IMG/VR virus record: IMGVR_UViG_3300014720_000001 | Location: 1 to 64,000 of that record | DNA length: 64,000 nucleotides | Strand: one strand, 5' to 3' | Source of the DNA: a virus | Shown here: piece after piece, positions 1 through 7,109 of the stretch | Numbering within the stretch: the stretch's first letter is position 1 | How the letters are laid out: every line of letters begins with the position of its first letter | Translations under genes and position numbers: made by a program | Notes under the pieces: generated by a model | The model's input: only the letters and a program-made list of their open reading frames with translations | Databases searched by the model: none | What the model was told of the DNA's origin: nothing

Positions 1-131
1 CCGTGCAGCTCCGGTACGGCGGCGAGCACCGTGTTGCAGAACTCTTCGCCGCGTCGCATGAACTCGACGTCAAATGGTAGGCGGTCAGATTGAATTTCAG
101 TTTGCTGATCAGTTTGCTGCGGCGTATCCAT
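1..131 (-). CDS. Unknown protein, 5' part only
   Basis: This is the first 43 codons of a minus-strand gene that runs off the left edge. The start is the ATG whose complement is at 129-131. The visible N-terminus is polar and Gln/Thr-rich (MDTPQQTDQQTEIQSDR) and is followed by a segment that looks helical (DVEFMRRGEEF). It lies 13 bases downstream of the membrane-protein gene at 145-492, so it probably belongs to the same transcript. Too little is visible to assign a family. Confidence 0.6.
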   Translation of the reverse strand, partial: MDTPQQTDQQTEIQSDRLPFDVEFMRRGEEFCNTVLAAVPELH

Positions 132-144
132 TAAAAATCCTTTG

Positions 145-492
145 TTATTGAACGTATCTTGATTCTTTCGGCAGCAGGCCGTCGATCACGTTGCCTAGCC
201 GTGTAGCAGCCAAGCTGTAGATCACGACGCGTGTCGCTGTCTCGACAATACCGCCGATGCCCGATCCTGCCAAGAGGAGCAGAAACAGGTAAAATGGCGC
301 GTGGTAAGACTTGCAGAACGGGCAATTGATCAGCTCTAAAAGCTTTCCTTTTGCCGTGTTGTATGGCGTTACGTCCTGCAGCGCTTGCGCGTATGCCCGC
401 GCGGTTTCAAACAACGACCCCTTGTGCCATACCTCGATGATCGCTCCGGCCGCCAGCGTGACGGCCAAAAAATCTAAAACAGTGATTGTCAT
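145..492 (-). CDS. Small membrane protein with a CPFC motif
   Basis: A 115-residue protein with three probable membrane segments: an N-terminal one (VLDFLAVTLAAGAIIEVW), a central very hydrophobic one after the cysteines (FYLFLLLLAGSGIGGIV) and a weaker C-terminal one. A Cys-Pro-Phe-Cys motif with a nearby His (CPFCKSYH) sits just before the second segment and could bind a metal or act in redox chemistry. Small phage membrane proteins with such a motif are common, but I cannot name the family with certainty. The ATG overlaps the stop of the upstream gene as ATGA, which indicates translational coupling. The function is unknown; an inner-membrane location is inferred. Confidence 0.75.
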   Translation of the reverse strand: MTITVLDFLAVTLAAGAIIEVWHKGSLFETARAYAQALQDVTPYNTAKGKLLELINCPFCKSYHAPFYLFLLLLAGSGIGGIVETATRVVIYSLAATRLGNVIDGLLPKESRYVQ

Positions 493-671
493 TTGCGCCT
501 GCGTTTAGGGGTGCCTGCTGTATAGCCATTCATGAAGCAGGCGCCACTATAGAGCGCGGCGGCGGAGATGATCAAGCTAGCAACGCCAATCTGCGGCAGT
601 GCGCACAAACCGGCAAAAATCATCAAAACAGTGTATCCCGAAAAAGTCGCGTGCGGATCTGATTGGGCCAT
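489..671 (-). CDS. Small two-helix membrane protein
   Basis: A 60-residue protein starting MAQSDPHATF. Two hydrophobic stretches (VLMIFAGLCALPQIG and ASLIISAAALYSGACF) are separated by a Pro/Gly turn, and the tail is basic (PKRRRK), suggesting a hairpin membrane protein with a cytoplasmic C-terminus. I chose the ATG at 671 because it lies one base after the stop of the upstream gene. A longer reading to 773 would overlap that gene and adds only arginine-rich, unlikely sequence. Its stop overlaps the next start by four bases. Size and topology recall small holin-like proteins, but no lysis gene is nearby, so that is only a possibility. Confidence 0.65.
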   Translation of the reverse strand: MAQSDPHATFSGYTVLMIFAGLCALPQIGVASLIISAAALYSGACFMNGYTAGTPKRRRK

Positions 672-672
672 C

Positions 673-897
673 TTATGTTGCCTGACTGTCGCCGTGCGGC
701 CACACTTGTGTGCGTGTGCTGTCCGGCGCGTTGGGGTCAAACTGGTATTGGGGTAGCGGCAACGGCGCCTCAAGTTTAAGATGGTTTACGGCATTGTCCG
801 GCAAGTAAACCTGCGGACCGGGGCCGCGACGCGTACCCTCAACGTAGTGCTGTTTGCGTTCCTGATACAGTTTTGCAGAGCGGCCGACGTTTGCCAT
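673..897 (-). CDS. Unknown 74-residue protein
   Basis: A soluble, Pro/Gln-rich small protein (MANVGRSAKLYQERKQHYVE...) with no family I recognise. It is the first gene of a three-gene cluster with the two membrane proteins downstream. Its ribosome site is very good: GGAGG six bases before the ATG. About 40 bases upstream is the GTATACT element that also precedes the sheath gene and the gene at 54761-55753, so this may be the first gene of a transcript. It could be a minor virion protein, but nothing in the sequence shows that. Confidence 0.7.
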   Translation of the reverse strand: MANVGRSAKLYQERKQHYVEGTRRGPGPQVYLPDNAVNHLKLEAPLPLPQYQFDPNAPDSTRTQVWPHGDSQAT

Positions 898-915
898 ATA
901 ACCTCCAAAAAGTAC

Positions 916-950
916 GCGCCCGGGTCACCGTTTAGTATACCCGGACGCGC
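916..950 (-). promoter_or_regulatory. GTATACT element inside an imperfect hairpin
   Basis: The minus strand reads GTATACT at 934-940, followed by AAACGGTGACC. The same heptamer occurs upstream of the sheath gene (52504-52510) and of 54761-55753 (55777-55783). It resembles a -10 box (TATACT) with an extended G, but I see no good -35. The element lies in the loop and inner stem of an imperfect inverted repeat (916-925 with 939-950: six pairs, a two-base bulge, then four pairs), so an operator or an RNA structure is also possible. Confidence 0.45.
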
Positions 951-955
951 ACTAA

Positions 956-1120
956 TCACTTGCGAGTTGTTTCTTTGGCGGCGGCTGCAGCAACCTTGCA
1001 CATGTAACCAAGTACATTTACAAGGCCCGCAACGCCGTACACGAAAACACACCCCGTATATTTGAGGCTGTCTTCGACCCATTGAAACTCGGACTCGCTA
1101 CCGCGGTTATTGTGGTTCAT
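956..1120 (-). CDS. Small single-pass membrane protein (54 residues)
   Basis: A short open frame of 54 codons from an ATG at 1120 to TGA at 956. It begins MNHNNRGSESEFQWVEDS, has one hydrophobic stretch (CVFVYGVAGLVNVLGYMC) and ends with alanines and basic residues (AAAAAKETTRK). This is the pattern of a small bitopic membrane protein. Its ATG shares the CATG at 1118-1121 with the start of the terminase gene on the other strand. Its Shine-Dalgarno is only moderate (CAGGTT). It lies within a region that otherwise has no gene, which supports it. The function is unknown; a small holin, spanin or regulator cannot be excluded. Confidence 0.55.
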   Translation of the reverse strand: MNHNNRGSESEFQWVEDSLKYTGCVFVYGVAGLVNVLGYMCKVAAAAAKETTRK

Positions 1121-3035
1121 GGATAAACCTGATCAAACAGTTATTGAAGCGCTTGACATGCCTTCCACAGGCGTGCAATCACTTCTACAAGAATTAATCT
1201 CTATCGATGTGACAGATATGCAGTCTGTTCACGCGCGAGCTGCTATTTTGCAGCAGCTCGCCGGGCAGCATGCGTTTCCGTCACTCGAACCGATCTTACC
1301 GTTAGTTCTGAACCTTAATGGACGCCCGTACAGCATTCAGAACCATATGCCTTTTTCCCCACTTTTCCGGCTATTGACGCCGAAAAATCAAGTGTGGTGC
1401 ACGGGGCGTCAGGTATCAAAATCGACCAGCCTAGCAGCGCACGGAGTTGTAGTTGCCAACTCTATCCCGTTTTTCAAGACGTTATTCATTACACCGCTGT
1501 ACGAACAGATACGGCGGTTTTCAAATAACTATGTGCGTCCGTTTATCGACCAGTCCCCTGTAATGTCGCAATGGAGCGGCACGACGACCGAGAATTCAGT
1601 TCTGCAAAGATCTTTTAAGAACAACTCGATGATGTTGTTCAGCTTTGCGCTTTTGGATGCGGATCGTGTGCGCGGTGTTTCTGCAGACCGTGTGTGTATC
1701 GACGAAGTTCAGGACATGGATCCTGATCACGTGCCGATCATTCAAGAAACGATGTCTTACTCCAGATGGGCGACTAGTTACTACACGGGGACCCCGAAGA
1801 CCCTCGATAACTTAATTTACGGATTGTATAAACGATCATCACAGGCGGAATGGTTTATACCATGTCAATCATGCAAGCACTGGAGTATTCCATCGCTTGA
1901 ATATGACTTGGATAAAATGATCGGCCCATACAGCATTCATATCAGCGAGAACTATCCGGGCACCGTCTGCGCTAAATGTCAGAAACCGATCAGCCCAAGG
2001 CATGGTCGGTGGGTGCATAGATATCCCGAACGCCGCTGGCAGTTTTCCGGCTATCACGTACCACAGATGATACTGCCGCTTCATTTCTCCGACCCTGAAA
2101 AGTGGTCAACTCTATTGTTGAAGAGGGAAGGCTTTGGGAATATGACCCAAGCTCAGTTCTACAACGAAGTAATGGGAGAAAGCGTTGATACCGGTCAGAA
2201 GCTCATCAGCGAAACTGATTTGAAGGCTGCGTGCGTGCTAGACTGGGAAAACAAGAAAGAACCAGACCCTAAGTGCTTTACAAATCTCTCGAATTACAAA
2301 CATCGCATTCTTGCGATCGACTGGGGCGGGGGCGGAGAAGCAGGTATTAGTTTCACCGTGCTTGCTGTGCTAGGGTTCCGCCCTGATGGGACAGTCGACA
2401 CGCTTTGGGCCAAGCGCCTGCTCATTGGCGGCGATCATTTGGCCGAAGCTGTGGAATGTATGCGCTGGTCTAACTTGTTTAATTGCGATTTTGTCGCTCA
2501 CGATTACACGGGTGCCGGCACGGTCCGCGAAACGGTCATGGTGCAGGCAGGGTTTAACCTAGAGCGAGTTCTGGCGATGCGGCTTGTTCGTTCCGCGTCG
2601 CAAGATTTGATGGTGTTCAAACCACCTACAGAGATCAACCACCGGGCGCACTATAGCCTCGACAAAACGCGGTCGTTGCTGTACACGTGTCAGGCCATTA
2701 AGCTCAAACAGGTCCGGTTCTTCCAGTACGACTGGTCGTCGCAGGATTCACCGGGCTTGATATCGGACTTTCTTGCGCTGGTAGAAAACAAAGCCGAGTC
2801 TAGACTAGGCGGCGATATTTACACCATTACAAGGAACACGTTGTTGACTGACGACTTCGCGCAAGCTGTTAACCTAGGCTGCGCCGCTCTTTGGCACGTG
2901 AATAACGCGTGGCCCAATTTCGCGGAGATCGCTGGCGTAGCGCGGTTAAGTGAGCGGGCTGTCAAGGCAGAAACGCCGGTGGATGACGACTGGGCGGATG
3001 ACGCCATCGGGCGGAACTACTTTGGCGGTTATTAA
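1119..3035 (+). CDS. terL: Terminase large subunit
   Basis: This is the DNA-packaging motor of 638 residues: an N-terminal ATPase drives DNA into the prohead and a C-terminal RNase H-like nuclease cuts the concatemer. Visible motifs are a Walker A-like loop GRQVSKST (~96-103), Walker B VCIDEVQDM (~192-200) with the catalytic Glu, a coupling motif YYTGTPKT (~221-228), a CxxC...CxxC zinc site (~249-287), and nuclease motifs ILAIDWGGGG (Asp ~401), FVAHDYTGAG and a C-terminal TDDF region. The Walker A loop has Ser where Gly is usual before the Lys. ATG at 1119 is preferred over an in-frame TTG at 1110. The start overlaps the divergent small gene and the stop overlaps the convergent gene at 3032. 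No small subunit is recognised here. Confidence 0.95.
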   Translation: MDKPDQTVIEALDMPSTGVQSLLQELISIDVTDMQSVHARAAILQQLAGQHAFPSLEPILPLVLNLNGRPYSIQNHMPFSPLFRLLTPKNQVWCTGRQVSKSTSLAAHGVVVANSIPFFKTLFITPLYEQIRRFSNNYVRPFIDQSPVMSQWSGTTTENSVLQRSFKNNSMMLFSFALLDADRVRGVSADRVCIDEVQDMDPDHVPIIQETMSYSRWATSYYTGTPKTLDNLIYGLYKRSSQAEWFIPCQSCKHWSIPSLEYDLDKMIGPYSIHISENYPGTVCAKCQKPISPRHGRWVHRYPERRWQFSGYHVPQMILPLHFSDPEKWSTLLLKREGFGNMTQAQFYNEVMGESVDTGQKLISETDLKAACVLDWENKKEPDPKCFTNLSNYKHRILAIDWGGGGEAGISFTVLAVLGFRPDGTVDTLWAKRLLIGGDHLAEAVECMRWSNLFNCDFVAHDYTGAGTVRETVMVQAGFNLERVLAMRLVRSASQDLMVFKPPTEINHRAHYSLDKTRSLLYTCQAIKLKQVRFFQYDWSSQDSPGLISDFLALVENKAESRLGGDIYTITRNTLLTDDFAQAVNLGCAALWHVNNAWPNFAEIAGVARLSERAVKAETPVDDDWADDAIGRNYFGGY

Positions 3036-3382
3036 AAGATCCGCCAGCAGTAATCTTCGATAAACTTTTTCATGGCCGCGTAATCGCGAATCTTGGCGGT
3101 CTCGATAACGTCAACAACTGCGCACGCTGCGGTATACAACGCCGCGGCGGCTTCTGTGCAGTCCATTGACGAATCGTACAGCTCCCATCCGGCGCCCGAG
3201 CGCGGCACCGCAGGCTCTTTCCCCTCGAACGCGTCAGCGATTATCTGCTGAAACACGCCGTCTGGTTCTGTATCCATCGCGCCAAACGATCGATACTTAT
3301 CCTGCATTTTTTCGAATCTACGAATCGCTTCTTTGAGCGTTGTTACTGCTAGTGTCATCGGATTTGTCGTCAGCTCCGACAA
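3032..3382 (-). CDS. Unknown 116-residue protein
   Basis: A mostly helical, mixed-charge protein of no recognised family. Its C-terminus is rich in aromatic residues (MKKFIEDYCWRIF). The start is uncertain. A TTG at 3382 has a good purine run seven to ten bases upstream (AAAAGGGG), and an ATG lies eight codons later at 3358 with a poorer site. The 5' end overlaps the upstream gene by about 65 bases. Its TAA stop shares the TTAA at 3032-3035 with the TAA of terL on the other strand. Confidence 0.65.
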   Translation of the reverse strand: MSELTTNPMTLAVTTLKEAIRRFEKMQDKYRSFGAMDTEPDGVFQQIIADAFEGKEPAVPRSGAGWELYDSSMDCTEAAAALYTAACAVVDVIETAKIRDYAAMKKFIEDYCWRIF

Positions 3383-3800
3383 TAGCTAACCCCTTTTCGG
3401 TGATTGAGAAGCGGAAGTCGTTTTTTTCGAAATCATATTCGGCGTCAAGCAATCCGCGTGACACACCAACTCTTATGATATTTGACAGAATACGCTCACC
3501 CAACGCGCGAAACACACGCAACATCTTTTCACGATACTCTCTAAACGAGTTTGCGCCGATGCCGTATGCTCCGTCTGCTTGCACGTCAGACAGTTCGCGC
3601 ACAATGTTTTCTACCTCCCAGACCTCCAAGAACTGTCGCTGATACTCCAGCGAGCATTCTTCTTCTGTCGGGCGGGTGTCGTTTAGCTTGGCGATAAAAC
3701 CAGCAAACACCATGAGCACGTGGTCGCGCAGGTCTTCAATCGAGCCGCAGATGTGATGCTGCGGGCGCTCGTCTTCTTCGTCTTCGTATTCCTCAAACAT
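3318..3800 (-). CDS. Unknown 160-residue protein with acidic N-terminus
   Basis: Starting at the ATG at 3800, the protein begins with an acidic run (MFEEYEDEEDERPQHH). It continues with amphipathic helices and a segment that looks like a winged-helix 'wing' (GLLDAEYDFEKNDFRFSITEKGLAIV). That fold is only suggested: 'L...F.ITEKGL' is typical of small winged-helix proteins, including DNA-binding regulators and adaptors. An in-frame extension to 3869 exists but would overlap the upstream gene. The acidic tail DDKSDDTSSNN overlaps the next gene. A regulator or adaptor role would be a guess. Confidence 0.65.
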   Translation of the reverse strand: MFEEYEDEEDERPQHHICGSIEDLRDHVLMVFAGFIAKLNDTRPTEEECSLEYQRQFLEVWEVENIVRELSDVQADGAYGIGANSFREYREKMLRVFRALGERILSNIIRVGVSRGLLDAEYDFEKNDFRFSITEKGLAIVGADDKSDDTSSNNAQRSDS

Positions 3801-3807
3801 ATTTACT

Positions 3808-4122
3808 TCAAACCGTTTCGGCGGCGAGGCGAGCGGTTGCCAGCGCGGCGTCGTAGTTACCGCGGGCAATCATACGCGCGTGGGCCGCGTCACGGCACTG
3901 GCCGAGGTAGTCCGAGTAGGTCGCGTCGGTGTTGACCAACGCTTCGGCCGAGCTGAAGCTGTGTGGCTTGCCGGTCAGCGGGTTGTCGCCGCTCTTCATG
4001 ATCCGCTCAACCGCGGACATCTTGACTGAGATCCGGTTGTCCTCCAGCTCCGACTCGCGACGGACGGCGTCGGCGAGCGTGCCGGCGGCGGAGATAATGT
4101 TATCAGCAAAGTTCTTAGCCAT
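3808..4122 (-). CDS. Unknown helical protein (104 residues)
   Basis: Begins MAKNFADNIISAAGTLADAV and is almost entirely predicted helix, with a central loop (GDNPLTGKPHSFSSAEAL) and an Ala-rich end. A textbook ribosome site AAGGAG lies five bases before the ATG at 4122, so I prefer this start over a GTG two codons upstream. The size and composition fit a small conserved phage protein that may be a virion or head-assembly factor, but I recognise no specific family. The downstream gene begins seven bases after its stop. Confidence 0.7.
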   Translation of the reverse strand: MAKNFADNIISAAGTLADAVRRESELEDNRISVKMSAVERIMKSGDNPLTGKPHSFSSAEALVNTDATYSDYLGQCRDAAHARMIARGNYDAALATARLAAETV

Positions 4123-4131
4123 GATCACTCC

Positions 4132-4401
4132 TTATGTGTCTACGGCGCGACGGACATGAAGTATGTCGTCTAACGCGCGGTCTAGCATATGAGCGGCTTC
4201 TGCGCGGTTACCCGCTTCGGCCAACTCGAAAATTAGAAATGCAAACAACGTGTCGCCACACTCGCGAATCGTTTGCTTGCCTTGGCGATTGATATAGTCG
4301 TGAAACGTTTCGCCAATTTCCGGCGGGTCAATGCTTAACAGATCTGACGCCGGATATGAATCGTATACTTCTTTTGGCGTTACCGCATTATTAGTCGTCA
4401 T
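4132..4401 (-). CDS. Unknown 90-residue helical protein
   Basis: Begins MTTNNAVTPKEVYDSYPASD and is helical afterwards, with a FAFLIFELAEAGNRAEAAHMLDRALDDIL segment in two pieces. It lacks transmembrane character overall. The ATG at 4401 follows GGAA closely and overlaps the last codons of the upstream cysteine-rich gene by 11 bases. An upstream in-frame start at 4491 would add an implausible basic stretch. No family is recognised. Confidence 0.65.
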   Translation of the reverse strand: MTTNNAVTPKEVYDSYPASDLLSIDPPEIGETFHDYINRQGKQTIRECGDTLFAFLIFELAEAGNRAEAAHMLDRALDDILHVRRAVDT

Positions 4402-4645
4402 TCCAATTTTGTTTTTCTTGCCGCGTCGGAATGCGTTTTGGATATTTCTCCGGGTGGCATGCCTGACACCGCGCACGGGTGCACCCACCACAGCGCAAAG
4501 CTTTACGGTAATGACCGTCGTCGATTACATGCGCTGGCTTGCCGTTTTGCAGGCTTTGCCGCCATATATCCATACCGGCATTAAGCTGCTTACGCTTTTT
4601 AATCCGGCGTTCGATGATGTGCTTTTCGCTGTGGTAACGGCGCAT
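4391..4645 (-). CDS. Small basic Cys/His protein, possible zinc binder
   Basis: 84 residues, strongly basic in the first third (MRRYHSEKHIIERRIKKRKQ). A cluster follows near the end, CGGCTRARCQACHPEK, then PKRIPTRQEKQNW. The CxxC...CxxCH spacing suggests one zinc ion. Similar short proteins ending in a Cys/His-Pro-Glu-Lys cluster with a basic tail are common in phages and plasmids and are uncharacterised. The ATG lies one base after the stop of the nuclease-like gene upstream, so the two are probably translated together. Nucleic-acid binding is inferred from charge and the cysteine cluster. Confidence 0.7.
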   Translation of the reverse strand: MRRYHSEKHIIERRIKKRKQLNAGMDIWRQSLQNGKPAHVIDDGHYRKALRCGGCTRARCQACHPEKYPKRIPTRQEKQNWNDD

Positions 4646-4646
4646 T

Positions 4647-6065
4647 TTAGTTCTCAGTTGAAAGGGTGACGCCGCCAAACTTGGCGACAATTGCGGTGAC
4701 GGTAGTGTCGTCAAGCGCAAAAAACTCGTTGTGGCGGCGAAGGTGCCCGTACTCGCGATGAATCCGCGTTTCTAGTTCAACGCAATCGCCTGTCTCGATA
4801 TAAGCTAGCAGCGCCAACCCGCCCGGGACAAACGTACTGCTCTCCTTTTGTCGATCTGCAATTTTGCGGCGGGTTCTACCGATTTTAACAAAACCTTGCG
4901 ACGGATCACGCAAGAAGTAAACGTACTCAACTTGCGTCTGCGCCGCCTCGGCGTCAACGATCGGGCAATCAAAACCGGTTGGGACATCTGCAAGATGCCG
5001 CGGCATAACGACGGCGCCTTGCCGAAGTTTGAGAACCGGTACAGAACCGCCGGGTCCCGTCCAGTACAGCGCCATGTGCGGATTGCGCCAGTGCGGCGAC
5101 GTTTCGCTGCGTTGCTGCAGTTCTTTGCCAAAGTTAAAACCGCGACCTTGAATTTGTGCCGCGCGTTCTTCAAGCCAACGTTTTGCCTCTTTGTCTGTTT
5201 CGGCGTCGTATTTATCTTGCTCGGACGCGAGTACCGCCGGCATGATCAGATCGTTACCCTTGGCGACCAGCGACAGAAGAACAGTCAAACGAAACAAAAA
5301 GTACAGGCGTTCGGTGTACATCGGCAAATCAGCCGCGATTGTTTTTTCGCTGACGCCCATGATGGCTTCTTCTAATACAGCGTTGTGCTGCCAACCAGAC
5401 AAAGACGAGGCCAACATATCCTCTACCGTGGCAGTCGGTCCGCCGAGTTCGTCGACGAGCTTGTCGGGGATTTGAATCAGAAAACGATCTTCATCGTCGA
5501 CAACCTCGAACGAGCCGCAGATGAAAACTTTAAGTTCGCCTTCTTTATTAGTCGGCGTGATAAACAAAGGCGCAACCGATTTAGCCGCCGCCGTGTCGAA
5601 GTTTCCGATTTTTATGAGCGCGGTTTTGATTCCCAGCGGCTCGTGTCCTTTGGGAAACCGAAAGCAAATCGCATTCGTTGGTAAATCAAGCTGCGCAACT
5701 GGGATTTCTAATTTTGTGTTGCGCACTAATTTTTCAACAATTGGGTACACGTTATAGAACGGGCGATTGTCGTCAAACCAGTCCAGCTCGGTTACCGTGT
5801 AAAGTGCGTTGCGTATTCCTGTTTTAGCCGCGGCGCATTCTTCTGCGTCGAGCTGGTCGGCGTACGCTTCGTTTTTCGGGTTATCAAAACAGCTGAATAC
5901 GCGCTTTACAATGTCGGCGTACCCGGCGACGAGCTTTTTCGTTTTCTTTCGCAGGTAATCGTGCGGTGATAACTTTTTAACTATTTCTGCTTCTTTGCGT
6001 CGCGCCTGCGCTTTTAGTTCAGTAATTGCGCGTAGCTTAGACGTGACGTATTCATGGAATTTCAT
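4647..6065 (-). CDS. Large protein with C-terminal GIY-YIG-like (T5orf172/MUG113) domain
   Basis: 472 residues. The last ~85 residues carry the hallmarks of the T5orf172/MUG113 branch of the GIY-YIG superfamily: a first strand VEYVYFLRD, then VKIGRTRR, a later LLAYIETGDCVELETRIHREYGHLR with the metal-binding-type Glu and His, and an aromatic FFAL ending. The first ~380 residues are not recognised; they are mixed alpha/beta with a motif RNPHMALYWTGPG near 340. Family members include phage-borne nuclease-like proteins, so a DNA-cutting or nicking role is plausible but unproven. It heads the run that includes the Cys/His protein. The start ATG is at 6065; no better start is evident. Confidence 0.8.
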   Translation of the reverse strand: MKFHEYVTSKLRAITELKAQARRKEAEIVKKLSPHDYLRKKTKKLVAGYADIVKRVFSCFDNPKNEAYADQLDAEECAAAKTGIRNALYTVTELDWFDDNRPFYNVYPIVEKLVRNTKLEIPVAQLDLPTNAICFRFPKGHEPLGIKTALIKIGNFDTAAAKSVAPLFITPTNKEGELKVFICGSFEVVDDEDRFLIQIPDKLVDELGGPTATVEDMLASSLSGWQHNAVLEEAIMGVSEKTIAADLPMYTERLYFLFRLTVLLSLVAKGNDLIMPAVLASEQDKYDAETDKEAKRWLEERAAQIQGRGFNFGKELQQRSETSPHWRNPHMALYWTGPGGSVPVLKLRQGAVVMPRHLADVPTGFDCPIVDAEAAQTQVEYVYFLRDPSQGFVKIGRTRRKIADRQKESSTFVPGGLALLAYIETGDCVELETRIHREYGHLRRHNEFFALDDTTVTAIVAKFGGVTLSTEN

Positions 6066-6083
6066 ACGCTTCCTTGTTGTGCG

Positions 6084-6524
6084 TTACGGGTCACAGTACG
6101 TGACGATCTGGCATCCACATTGCCGCGCGAGTTTAATTACGTCCGCGGCGTATACCCCAACGAGTTGATCTCGTTTTACATGTCCTGCAGTAATTAACGC
6201 CTGCAAGCCCAACTTGGCTATACCGCGACGGCGATATTCGGGGTCGACGAAACACTCTACGGTCTGAACGGTTGTTGGTCGTCCTTTAAAAATCTCGGGC
6301 CACGGGCGCGAGCCTACCCAGCCGACTAGCGTTTCGTCTAGCCACACTAGCGCCAGCGCCATTTCTGGCTGCGGGCCGGGCTGGATATTCAGGTAGCGCT
6401 TGTCTAGCTCTTTTTGAATCGAGCTGTCGCTACCAGAATCAGGCCACGACAATCTGGTCATGATTGCCGTCACATCGACCAGCCCCAGCCGGTTGATGTC
6501 TTTGATTTTGATAGTAATATCCAT
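6084..6524 (-). CDS. GNAT-family N-acetyltransferase
   Basis: 146 residues starting MDITIKIKDINRLG. Motif A of the GNAT fold is clear: VECFVDPEYRRRGIAKLGLQALI, read in two parts, with the R/Q-x-x-G-x-G/A-type acetyl-CoA loop (RRRGIA) after the beta4 strand. The preceding strand ALALVWLDETLVGWVGSRPW is also typical. The ribosome site is TCACGGAGGA seven bases before the ATG, one of the CACGGAGG leaders seen in several virion genes. The acceptor is unknown. It is one gene away from tRNA-Thr. Confidence 0.85.
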   Translation of the reverse strand: MDITIKIKDINRLGLVDVTAIMTRLSWPDSGSDSSIQKELDKRYLNIQPGPQPEMALALVWLDETLVGWVGSRPWPEIFKGRPTTVQTVECFVDPEYRRRGIAKLGLQALITAGHVKRDQLVGVYAADVIKLARQCGCQIVTYCDP

Positions 6525-6559
6525 GCTGCGTCCTCCGTGACACAACATGGATTATAGAA

Positions 6560-6632
6560 AGCCGGCGGTCGGATTCGAACCGACGACAGGCAGTTTACAA
6601 AACTGCTACTCTACCAACTGAGTTACGCCGGC
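6560..6632 (-). tRNA. tRNA-Thr (anticodon UGU)
   Basis: The minus strand folds into a complete cloverleaf of 73 bases. The acceptor stem GCCGGCG pairs with CGCCGGC, the D-loop contains AGTTGGTAGA, the anticodon stem GCAGT/ACTGC holds loop TTTGTAA with anticodon TGT, and the T-arm has GGTTCGAATCC. The discriminator base is U. CCA is not encoded. The anticodon reads ACA and probably other Thr codons by wobble. It sits between the acetyltransferase and the glycosylase-like gene. Confidence 0.95.
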
Positions 6633-6637
6633 AAACA

Positions 6638-7105
6638 TTAAACAGGCTCAGTGATTAAACTAGTTGGCCAGTGGTATGGCAAGTCTATGGGTTCTTGCCA
6701 ACCAAACCGCGAATAATGACGAAAGTCTTTGCGCAGTAAGTTGCTGCGGTGACTGGAGTGAAATTGCTCGTCGCCAACCCACGGTGGATACACGTTGCGC
6801 TCGATGGTGTCGCGCAGCGCTGTATAACTGCCCATGAACTGCGGGCAGAGCGTGTCGTTAAATCCGCGCCGTATCCACTCGCGGCACACGACTATGGCGT
6901 ATACGGCTAGCGCTGTTTCATATCCTGCCCACATACGGACGGCAGGATGGTTGCGCCAGCTACTTGTTCCGGGCTCGTGCTCGCCAACCGGAACGCCAAG
7001 GCAGAGTAAGATCTGCTTACATTCAACCCTTTGTTTTCCTAACCTTTTGTTATCAAGGCAGGCAGCCGAGTGTTTAAATCTCGGCAGGGGCAAAAATGTC
7101 TGCAT
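6638..7105 (-). CDS. Pyrimidine-dimer DNA glycosylase-like protein (MSMEG_6728 type)
   Basis: 155 residues that match the small family often annotated as pyrimidine-dimer DNA glycosylase or MSMEG_6728-like: MQTFLPLPRFKHSAACLDN then KRLGKQRVECKQIL, WRNHPAVRMWAGYE, and HSSHRSNLLRKD near the end. These blocks and the overall length fit the family well. Relatives are thought to be base-excision repair enzymes related to phage T4 endonuclease V, but activity has been tested in few members. The gene ends six bases before the tRNA on the same strand. It may protect the phage genome from UV damage. Confidence 0.8.
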   Translation of the reverse strand: MQTFLPLPRFKHSAACLDNKRLGKQRVECKQILLCLGVPVGEHEPGTSSWRNHPAVRMWAGYETALAVYAIVVCREWIRRGFNDTLCPQFMGSYTALRDTIERNVYPPWVGDEQFHSSHRSNLLRKDFRHYSRFGWQEPIDLPYHWPTSLITEPV

Positions 7106-7109
7106 TTAA

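Noticed and set aside
786-1082. 98-codon minus-strand frame overlapping 673-897 and the 54-codon gene
   Set aside because: Cys/Arg-rich shadow composition, crosses a better-supported start with GGAGG, and overlaps both neighbours.
4364-4371. Another GTATACT, on the plus strand
   Set aside because: It lies inside a coding region and points away from any gene start, so it is probably chance.
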